Shown in pieces: positions 1-4,925 of a stretch of DNA of 11,855 nt. The DNA lies in contig DATHBD010000053.1 in NCBI GenBank assembly GCA_035296325.1, positions 1-11,855 of the forward strand, in the 5' to 3' direction. The DNA is from DATHBD01 sp035296325. Lineage in GTDB: Bacteria; Actinomycetota; Actinomycetes; Mycobacteriales; Micromonosporaceae. Under the pieces are notes generated by a model, which saw only the letters and a program-made list of their open reading frames with translations, had not been told where the DNA came from and searched no databases. Both the position numbers and the translations under genes were made by a program. Numbering within the stretch: position 1 is the stretch's first letter; each line of letters starts with the position of its first letter.

Positions 1-177
1 GGTGTAGACGTACATGTTGCTTTCACTGCTGTTGGTGAACGCCGTGAACACAAACCGCGTCACCGGCGCGGCCGACGCCGACGGCACGGACGCCAGCGCC
101 ACCGCCGTCGCACCCGCCAGCACCAGGATGGCCGCGGCCAACCTGCCCAGTCTGCCTAACCGGGGCACTCGTCGCAT
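1..177 (-). CDS. Secreted protein N-terminus, probable GH43-like glycoside hydrolase (partial)
   Basis: The reading frame runs off the left edge after 59 codons. It has a typical Sec signal peptide: basic start (MRRVPRLGRLGR), a hydrophobic core at about residues 13-30, and a probable signal peptidase I site near SASA-AP at residues 34-38. The mature start (TRFVFTAFTNSSESNMYVYT) resembles the first beta-strand of secreted actinobacterial GH43-type arabinosidases/xylosidases, where a 'fragment seen in the field' start is common. That family call is from memory and rests on about 20 residues. The ATG at 177 is preceded by a good ribosome binding site (GAGGAGAG, positions 185-192) and by a plausible promoter. 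Codon 7 (positions 157-159) is the rare leucine codon TTA, which in streptomycetes makes translation depend on the bldA tRNA. The rest of the gene lies outside the window. Confidence 0.7.
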   Translation of the reverse strand, partial: MRRVPRLGRLGRLAAAILVLAGATAVALASVPSASAAPVTRFVFTAFTNSSESNMYVYT

Positions 178-213
178 GAAGGTCTCTCCTCGTCACGGGT
201 CAGTCGGTGGACC

Positions 214-244
214 ATTATCTGCCGACGGCCATCGATATCCGCAA
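214..244 (-). promoter_or_regulatory. Candidate promoter of the left-edge secreted protein
   Basis: On the minus strand a -35-like TTGCGG (positions 239-244) and a -10-like GATAAT (214-219) are separated by 19 bases. Transcription would start near position 207, giving a leader of about 30 bases that contains the ribosome binding site before the ATG at 177. The spacing is slightly long for a vegetative sigma factor. The rest of the 282-base gap between this gene and the next (178-459) shows no convincing gene. Confidence 0.4.
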
Positions 245-459
245 GGCAGCTGCAGAAACCCGCTGGCCCGACCCGCCCGCATCCTGCCCGGGGCAGTCGA
301 GAGCGTCGGCAGGCAACGGGTGGGTCTCTTGGCGTATTCGCGACTCCGGCAATCAGCAGCGGGAGCCATTGTCCTGGTTTGGGGTGATGGGGCAGCGGCC
401 ACCCCGGCGGGTGCCCGTGCCGGTCGCCATCGTGACCCGTTATTGCGGACAATGGCGAA

Positions 460-969
460 ATGACGATGCCGTTTCCATCGCCGACGATTCCAGCGTCAGG
501 GCAGAGGGAGGTGTTCCTGCGATACCTCGACTACTTCCGGGAGACGGTGGTGGCGAAGGTGTCCGCACTACCCGACGACGAGCTACGCCGTAGCCGGCTT
601 GCGTCCGGGTGGACTCCGCTCGAGCTGATCAAGCATCTCCGTTACGTGGAGTTGCGGTGGATCGAGTGGGGATTTCAGGGCGGCGACATCGGAGATCCGT
701 GGGGAGACCGACGCGGGGACCGGTGGTACGTGGCGCCCGACGAGACGCGCGACGTACTGGTAGCGGCATTGCGTGCACAGGGGGCGCACACCACAGCCGT
801 GGTCACGGATCATGAACTCACCACGGTCGGGGCTCCTGGTCCGCGATGGAAAGGTGCGCCGCCGGCACCGCTGGAACGGGTGCTGTTCCACCTCCTGCAG
901 GAGTACGCCCGCCATCTCGGGCACCTCGACGTCGTCGCCGAACTCGCCGGCGGCCCGGTGGGTGAGTAG
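460..969 (+). CDS. DinB/DUF664 family protein (mycothiol-dependent-enzyme-like fold)
   Basis: A 169-residue protein of the DinB-like four-helix-bundle family (DUF664 branch). Visible hallmarks are the first-helix motif WTPLELIKHLRYVELRW (residues 51-67), with His59 as the likely first metal ligand, and the last-helix motif QEYARHLGHLDVVAEL (147-162) with His152 and His155. These three histidines are the usual divalent-metal triad of DinB proteins. Family members in actinobacteria include mycothiol-dependent maleylpyruvate isomerase and thiol transferases, but most DUF664 proteins have no known substrate. The length is normal for the family. Two ATGs are possible (460 and 466) and neither has a Shine-Dalgarno sequence. 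A GACAAT at 448-453 lies 6 bases before the first ATG, so a leaderless message is possible. It stands alone, followed 9 bases later by a regulator remnant on the same strand. Confidence 0.85.
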   Translation: MTMPFPSPTIPASGQREVFLRYLDYFRETVVAKVSALPDDELRRSRLASGWTPLELIKHLRYVELRWIEWGFQGGDIGDPWGDRRGDRWYVAPDETRDVLVAALRAQGAHTTAVVTDHELTTVGAPGPRWKGAPPAPLERVLFHLLQEYARHLGHLDVVAELAGGPVGE

Positions 970-977
970 CCGGCATC

Positions 978-1292
978 ATGGCAGGCGTCGACCGATCACC
1001 GCGTCTGGGACGTGCCACATGGGGATCCTTGCGAATCCGGGTACTGGGCCAGCTCACCGTGACCGATCACGAGGGCCGGGCGATCGCCGCGTCGGCCCGG
1101 CCGCCACGGGCCCGGCAGGTGCTCGGGATGCTCACCGCCCACTACGACCGGCTGCTGTCGAAGGGCAGCGTCGCCGACGCTATCTGGGGCGACCGGCTCC
1201 CGGACAGGTACGGGTTCTGGATCCGCGCTCACCGGTCAAGCGCATTGTGCAATTGCCGTAGGACGGCGCATCGCCCCGGCTACACCCTCATC
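978..1292 (+). pseudogene. AfsR/SARP-type regulator remnant (N-terminal winged helix only)
   Basis: From about codon 18 (position 1029) the frame reads LRIRVLGQLTVTD, then RPPRARQVLGMLTAHYDRLL and VADAIWGDRLP (to about 1205). This is the standard start of the OmpR-like winged helix in SARP/BTAD regulators, covering the N-terminal strands and the first two helices. After WGDRLPD the similarity stops: the recognition helix (normally of the type 'yvSRLRraL') is absent or scrambled. A motif resembling the wing end, HRPGYTLI, reappears at about 1269-1292 in the same frame. No bacterial transcriptional activation domain follows, because the TetR gene occupies the opposite strand from 1302. The frame itself stays open to 1583, but only as an antisense shadow of TetR. 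A truncated, non-functional remnant is the best reading. It accounts for most of the 332-base stretch between the DinB and TetR genes. Confidence 0.6.
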
Positions 1293-1301
1293 CCCTCGGG
1301 A

Positions 1302-1937
1302 TCAACGGTGCCGTGTCGCCGCCTTGTTGATCTTCGACCGCAGCGCCCGCCGGGCCACCGGACCCAGTGCGTCGACCACCTCGACCAGGATCGCCAGCTG
1401 TTCCAGCGCGGCCATCGCCTGCAGCGCGCCGTCTGGATCGACGCCCTCATAGAGCTCGATGCCGACAAAGGCCGCCGCGAGTGCCCGCGCGAGACCGGGC
1501 ACGTCGGCGATTTCGGCGAACGGGGTGCCGATCAGCAGACGGCTCAACACCGACTCGATCTCATCGATCCACAGCTGCAGTGAGGCCGCGGTGGGCAGGG
1601 CGAGCTTCGTGTCGATCTGGGCGCCGGCGAGGAGCTGGGCCAGGACGGAGACATTGCCGAGACTTCGCTCCTGGGCATGCAGAGCCCGGCCCACGTCGAG
1701 CAACTCCCGCAGGGAGCTGACGCCGGCGAACTGCTCCGAGTACTGCGCGACCCGGGCTGCGGTGCTCGCCGTGCAGGCCGCCACGAGCAGGTTGTCCACA
1801 CTGCCGAAGTGGTAGAACACCAGCGCCTGGTTCACGCCGGCGGCCGCCGCGATGGTCCGCGCCGAGACGCCCGCTATGCCGTGCTCACGGAGGGCGGTGA
1901 GCGCTCCGTCCAGCAGGCGCTGCTTCGTGTCGGCCAT
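1302..1937 (-). CDS. TetR/AcrR family transcriptional regulator
   Basis: A 211-residue one-component repressor. The N-terminal TetR DNA-binding domain spans about residues 4-50 (TKQRLLDGALTALREHGIAG, then ARTIAAAAGVNQALVFYHFG), with the recognition helix at about 35-47. The all-helical C-terminal domain (55-211) should bind a ligand and dimerise; its ligand cannot be read from sequence. The ATG at 1937 is chosen because the TetR domain begins at once and GAGGAG lies five bases upstream on the minus strand. The frame stays open further upstream but that part lacks protein-like composition. Upstream lie a short ORF (2062-2175) and a promoter with two palindromic sites that are good candidates for this protein's own operator, so autorepression is likely. 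No gene that it obviously controls, such as an efflux pump or enzyme, lies divergently. The gene converges on the SARP remnant. Confidence 0.9.
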   Translation of the reverse strand: MADTKQRLLDGALTALREHGIAGVSARTIAAAAGVNQALVFYHFGSVDNLLVAACTASTAARVAQYSEQFAGVSSLRELLDVGRALHAQERSLGNVSVLAQLLAGAQIDTKLALPTAASLQLWIDEIESVLSRLLIGTPFAEIADVPGLARALAAAFVGIELYEGVDPDGALQAMAALEQLAILVEVVDALGPVARRALRSKINKAATRHR

Positions 1938-2061
1938 GCCTCTCCTCGCGGTCAGAGGTGTGCGATGTGTTGCGGGGCGGTGGTGCCGTTGTGGTGGCGC
2001 GATCATCGCACCGGTCAGCGCCTGTGCGGGCCCACCGGCCGCGGCAGTCACAGTGCCCAGC

Positions 2062-2175
2062 CTACGTAGGCCCAACCCAGACTGACGTGTTCCGGCCCGT
2101 GGGCGACGGCGGCCACCCCCCGTGTGGCGCCCGGCCAGGACCTGACGCGTCCGGGTCCGGCTCTGATTCCGGCAT
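2062..2175 (-). CDS. Short ORF (37 aa) at the head of the TetR transcript, possible leader peptide or broken gene start
   Basis: Begins with an ATG at 2175 preceded by a strong ribosome binding site (AGGGAGGA, minus strand, about 2180-2187, four bases before the ATG). A well-spaced promoter lies just upstream. It encodes MPESEPDPDASGPGRAPHGG and a Pro/Gly/Thr-rich remainder ending in VWVGPT, stopping with TAG at 2062-2064. The peptide has no recognisable domain, and its composition is acidic then Pro/Gly-rich. The initiation signals are better than those of most genes here, so ribosomes probably load at this site. It may be a leader peptide, a small protein, or the surviving start of a longer gene that later shifted frame. 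The stop lies 124 bases before the TetR start. I do not recognise it. Confidence 0.4.
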   Translation of the reverse strand: MPESEPDPDASGPGRAPHGGWPPSPTGRNTSVWVGPT

Positions 2176-2188
2176 GGCGTCCTCCCTT

Positions 2189-2204
2189 TTGAGCAGTTGC
2201 TCAA
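2189..2204. promoter_or_regulatory. Palindromic operator 1 (probable TetR site)
   Basis: TTGAGCAGTTGCTCAA: seven-base arms TTGAGCA and TGCTCAA around a two-base centre, a perfect inverted repeat. It overlaps the predicted transcription start and leader of the short ORF-TetR unit. The half-site TTGAGC is shared with the second palindrome 33 bp away. Confidence 0.65.
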
Positions 2205-2208
2205 CCGC

Positions 2209-2237
2209 ACCCTAACGCAGATTGAGCGATTGCTCAA
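2209..2237 (-). promoter_or_regulatory. Promoter of the short ORF-TetR unit
   Basis: On the minus strand TTGAGC (2232-2237) and TAGGGT (2209-2214) are separated by exactly 17 bases, the optimal spacing for the main vegetative sigma factor. Transcription would begin near 2202-2203. The start site then falls inside the downstream palindrome (2189-2204), while the -35 box is embedded in the upstream palindrome (2222-2237). Both contacts needed by RNA polymerase would therefore be blocked when a repressor sits on the two sites. Confidence 0.6.
2222..2237. promoter_or_regulatory. Palindromic operator 2 (probable TetR site)
   Basis: TTGAGCGATTGCTCAA: arms TTGAGC and GCTCAA around a four-base centre. 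It is 14/16 identical to operator 1 and covers the predicted -35 box. The two centres are 33 bp apart, about three helical turns, so two dimers would sit on the same DNA face. It begins 12 bases beyond the DUF4184 stop codon on the promoter side. Confidence 0.65.
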
Positions 2238-2249
2238 GACGGCGCGGCA

Positions 2250-3044
2250 CTACCGGGAAAGCGGGCCGCCTGGGATGAGGGGTTCAGCCCACCGCGAAGC
2301 GGCGGCAGCGGCGGCAGCGGCGAGGAGCGTGGCGATCAGCAGCGCACCGAGCACACGAGCCGCGATGACGTGCAGCAGGTGGTTGGCGGGCAGCGCGAGT
2401 GAGGCGGCCACGAGGGCCGCGAAGGCGGCGGCGGTGACCGGCCAGAACACGGCCGGCCGCGCCGGCACGACCGGTGCCGGTCCGTGCCAGCTCACCAGGA
2501 GTCGTCGGCGCCCGACGTGCAGTGCGGCCGCGAGGGTGATCAAAGCTCCCAGCAGTTCCGAGAAGAGATGAATCACCCGCCACCACGGCAGGCCGGCGAA
2601 CGCGGTCGCGTGCAGCGCCGGCAGGTAGGTGTCCGGGCCGAGGAACGGGTGGGCGATGAGCAGGTACGGGTGCGTGATCGAGTCCCACAGCAGGTGGCTC
2701 GCAGCACCGACGAGTGCGGAGTACGCGGTCACCCGGAGCGGATGCCGCACGGACGCCAGTACTGCGTAGTCCGCCAGGGCGAGCCACCCGCCGTTCGGCA
2801 GGTGCGCCACGACGTGCGGCGCCGAACGGCGGATCAATGCGGCGAGGACCAGGGTCACCGGCAGGTTGAACCACAGCAACGCGTGCCAGGCGTGACCCGG
2901 AACCTCGAAGCCCAGCCCGGTCACAACATAGGCGGCATCAGGTGCCGCCGCGCCCACGACGAGCGCCATGCCGTCGAATCGGTGTGGCTTCCAGAGCTTG
3001 AATCCGAGGACGGCCGCCTGATGCGAGGGAATGGTCGCCGGCAT
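2250..3044 (-). CDS. DUF4184 family integral membrane protein
   Basis: A 264-residue multi-pass membrane protein. The N-terminus (MPATIPSHQAAVLGFKLWKP) followed by GMALVVGAAAPDAAYVVTG (residues 25-43) is the DUF4184 signature: an early His8 and the conserved Pro-Asp (35-36). Further conserved polar positions lie in GAASHLLWDSITHP (113-126: His117, Asp121, His125). The His/Asp set resembles metal-dependent membrane hydrolases of the YdjM/phospholipase-C-like type, but no substrate is known. About six or seven hydrophobic segments are visible. The C-terminus ends in an alanine run (242-249) encoded by a GC-rich short repeat. The open frame extends back to 3923 without a stop, but the family motif fixes the start at the ATG at 3044, preceded by a modest AAGGT about ten bases upstream. 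It is divergent from the DUF2277 gene, 96 bp apart. Confidence 0.85.
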   Translation of the reverse strand: MPATIPSHQAAVLGFKLWKPHRFDGMALVVGAAAPDAAYVVTGLGFEVPGHAWHALLWFNLPVTLVLAALIRRSAPHVVAHLPNGGWLALADYAVLASVRHPLRVTAYSALVGAASHLLWDSITHPYLLIAHPFLGPDTYLPALHATAFAGLPWWRVIHLFSELLGALITLAAALHVGRRRLLVSWHGPAPVVPARPAVFWPVTAAAFAALVAASLALPANHLLHVIAARVLGALLIATLLAAAAAAAASRWAEPLIPGGPLSR

Positions 3045-3057
3045 GTTGCGCGACCTT

Positions 3058-3090
3058 ACCCGGGCGCACCCGGGTTGGTTGGGTTGGTGG
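3058..3090. promoter_or_regulatory. Inverted repeat and G-tract in a divergent intergenic region
   Basis: Between the divergent DUF4184 and DUF2277 starts lies ACCCGGG-CGCA-CCCGGGT (3058-3075), a perfect 7-bp inverted repeat. It is followed directly by GGGTTGGTTGGGTTGGTGG (3072-3090), a run of GG pairs separated by TT or T that fits a two-tier G-quadruplex motif. Either could act as a regulator site or as a structure in the DUF2277 leader. The role is inference. Confidence 0.35.
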
Positions 3091-3140
3091 AGCGTGCGGT
3101 CCGGTTGAAGGCCACGTGCGCCGTCTGCCATCGTGGGGAG

Positions 3141-3419
3141 ATGTGCAGGAACATCCGGGTGCTCAACAATTTCGAGCCGCCAGCCGCCGAGGACGAGATC
3201 GAAGCCGCCGCGCTGCAGTACGTCCGCAAGGTCAGTGGCATGACGCGGCCGTCCCAGGCGAACCAGGAAGCGTTTGACGCGGCCGTCCGGGCGGTGGCTG
3301 ACGCGACGCGTGTGCTGCTCGACAGCCTGGTGACCAACGCGCCGCCGCGGGATCGCGCGGTGGAGGCCGAGAAGGCGAAGGCCAGGGCCGCGGAGCGATA
3401 CGGCACCCGGCCGGCGTAG
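3141..3419 (+). CDS. DUF2277 family protein
   Basis: A 92-residue soluble protein that matches DUF2277 along its entire length. The start MCRNIRVLNNFEPPA, the core AALQYVRKVSG (24-33) and PSQANQEAF (37-45), and the tail LLDSLVTNAPPRDR (59-72) followed by a charged helix are all typical of the family. Its biochemical role is unknown; the invariant Cys2-Arg-Asn at the start is its most distinctive feature. The ATG at 3141 is fixed by the family start. A GGGGAG abuts the ATG directly with no spacer, which is unusually tight for a Shine-Dalgarno sequence. A GC-rich hairpin follows the stop by four bases. It is a single-gene unit, divergent from the DUF4184 gene. Confidence 0.9.
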   Translation: MCRNIRVLNNFEPPAAEDEIEAAALQYVRKVSGMTRPSQANQEAFDAAVRAVADATRVLLDSLVTNAPPRDRAVEAEKAKARAAERYGTRPA

Positions 3420-3422
3420 CGC

Positions 3423-3453
3423 CCGGCCGGGGGTGGCGCCCGGCCGGCACTTT
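3423..3453 (+). terminator. Probable intrinsic terminator after the DUF2277 gene
   Basis: CCGGCCGGG (3423-3431) pairs perfectly with CCCGGCCGG (3439-3447) across a 7-base loop, and a short TTT (3451-3453) follows. Arms are all G/C, as usual for actinobacterial terminators with weak U tracts. The same stretch also forms a direct repeat of GCGCCCGGCCGG (3419-3430 and 3436-3447). Confidence 0.55.
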
Positions 3454-3490
3454 GCGGTTTCCGGGCAGCACGCGCCGGCGGCCCCGATAA

Positions 3491-3529
3491 TGTGTCCCCG
3501 ATTCTCCGAAATGTCACGACACGGACACA
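3491..3529. promoter_or_regulatory. Candidate operator region upstream of the sugar-binding protein gene
   Basis: TGTGTCC (3491-3497) and GGACACA (3523-3529) form a perfect 7-bp inverted repeat with 25 bases between. Inside lies a smaller dyad TGTC-AC-GACA (3512-3521). A GATAAT at 3486-3491 could be a -10 box, but no good -35 is seen at the right distance. The location, about 100 bp before the start codon, suits control of a sugar uptake gene. Weakly supported. Confidence 0.25.
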
Positions 3530-3624
3530 GTGCCGGGACCTGAGCCGGCCGTGCGGTCCGAGGTGTGCAGGGTAGGTCTGACCACACGTTCCGGGTCGCC
3601 CAGCACACGTTCATGGAGGACCCG

Positions 3625-4899
3625 ATGGGGTTGTCGCTACGGGCTGCGATCGCCACCTTCGGCGTCGTGGCGCTGTTGCCGGTCGCGGCCTGCGGCCCCG
3701 GCAACGAAAGCGGTAGCGGCAGCAGCGGTGCCAACCAGGATGTCGAGGTGTTCACCTGGTGGGGCGACGGTGGGGAGAAGGCCGGCCTCGACGCGCTGAC
3801 CACCGTGTTCGGCACGGCCTGCCCGGGCCAGAAGTTCGTCAACGGCGCGGTCGCCGGCGGCGCCGGCGCGAACGCCAAACCGGTGCTGGCGTCCCGGCTG
3901 GCACAGAGCAACCCGCCGGACACCTTCCAGGCGCACGCGGGTGCCGAGCTGAGTGACTACATCACCAACGGCCAGGTCGAGGACCTGAGCGCGCAGTACA
4001 GGGAGTGGGGCCTCACCGACGCCTTTCCGAAGGGCTTGATCAACAACCTGACGGTGCAGGGCAAGATCTACTCGGTGCCGGCCAACATCCACCGCGCCAA
4101 CGTGGTCTGGACCAACAAGACCGTACTGGCCAACGCGGGCATCACCGCGGTCCCCGACACGCTGGCGGAGTTCTTCGTCGACCTGGACCGGGTCAAGGCG
4201 ACGGGCATCGCGGCGCCACTAGCGCTGGGCAAGGACTGGACCCAGCTCATGCTGCTGGAGTCGGTGTTGATCAGCGTCCTCGGGCCGAGCAGGTTCACCA
4301 GGCTGTGGACCAACGACACGGACTGGGCATCGGCCGACGTGACCACGGCGATCCAGGACTTCGCGAAGCTCCTGACCTACACCAACGTCGACCGGGACAC
4401 GCTGGACTGGACCGATGCGGAGAAGATGGTCACCGACGGCAAGGCCGGGTACCAGCTGATGGGTGACTGGGAGGCCGCGGACCTCGACGCCAAGGGCTTC
4501 AGGGACTACGGCTACTTCGCGTTCCCCGGCAACGGCGACGCCTACCAGTGGCTGGCCGACTCGTTCGTGCTGCCGAAGAACGCCAAGAACGCCGAGGGCG
4601 CGAAGTGCTGGCTGAAGACGGTCGGCAGCGCCGAAGGCCAGGAGGCCTTCAACAAGGAAAAGGGCTCCATACCAGCACGCACCGACGCCAGCCCGGCGGA
4701 GTTTCCGAAGTACCAGCAGGCAGCGATGGCGGACTGGAAGAAGGGCCGGCCGGTTCCCTCCTGCGCGCACGGTGCGGGCTGCTCACAGGGCCTGCAGGGC
4801 GCGTTCGGCTCGGCAATGGGCAGGTTCTCGATCGATGGCGACGTGGCCGGTCTGCAGACGGCATTGGTGGCCGGCGCGAAGCAGTTCATCACGGCGTAG
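3625..4899 (+). CDS. Sugar ABC transporter substrate-binding lipoprotein (family 1, GtsA-like)
   Basis: A 424-residue extracellular solute-binding protein, anchored to the outer face of the membrane. The lipoprotein signal (residues 1-22) ends in the lipobox VAAC with Cys23 as the lipidated residue, then a Gly/Ser-rich linker. The mature part begins VEVFTWWGDGGEKAGLDAL (40-58) and contains AVAGGAGANAKPVLASRL (75-92), FQAHAGAEL (101-109), KIYSVPANIHRANVVWTN (147-164), LMGDWEAAD (278-286) and KGSIPARTDA (346-355). All are typical of glucose/mannose-type binding proteins of the GtsA group; the exact sugar is not decided by sequence. Cysteines 66, 328, 380 and 386 could form disulfides. The ATG at 3625 is preferred over in-frame ATGs at 3613 and 3565 because GGAGGA (3615-3620) precedes it at four bases and the signal peptide starts there. 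No permease or ATPase gene follows: the next gene is convergent, 26 bp away. Confidence 0.92.
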   Translation: MGLSLRAAIATFGVVALLPVAACGPGNESGSGSSGANQDVEVFTWWGDGGEKAGLDALTTVFGTACPGQKFVNGAVAGGAGANAKPVLASRLAQSNPPDTFQAHAGAELSDYITNGQVEDLSAQYREWGLTDAFPKGLINNLTVQGKIYSVPANIHRANVVWTNKTVLANAGITAVPDTLAEFFVDLDRVKATGIAAPLALGKDWTQLMLLESVLISVLGPSRFTRLWTNDTDWASADVTTAIQDFAKLLTYTNVDRDTLDWTDAEKMVTDGKAGYQLMGDWEAADLDAKGFRDYGYFAFPGNGDAYQWLADSFVLPKNAKNAEGAKCWLKTVGSAEGQEAFNKEKGSIPARTDASPAEFPKYQQAAMADWKKGRPVPSCAHGAGCSQGLQGAFGSAMGRFSIDGDVAGLQTALVAGAKQFITA

Positions 4900-4925
4900 C
4901 GTTGCCCCCGTCCGAGCGCCACGCG

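Noticed and set aside
1302..1583. Plus-strand continuation of the SARP remnant frame
   Set aside because: It is antisense to the well-supported TetR gene and shows no SARP similarity beyond the wing motif.
2297..2321. Short GGCGGCAGC tandem repeat as a phase-variable microsatellite
   Set aside because: Only two perfect 9-base copies, encoding an alanine run at a membrane protein C-terminus; changes would stay in frame.
3045..3923. N-terminal extension of the DUF4184 frame on the minus strand (557-residue total)
   Set aside because: It lies antisense to the DUF2277 and binding-protein genes and has shadow-like composition; the family start motif fixes the gene start at 3044.
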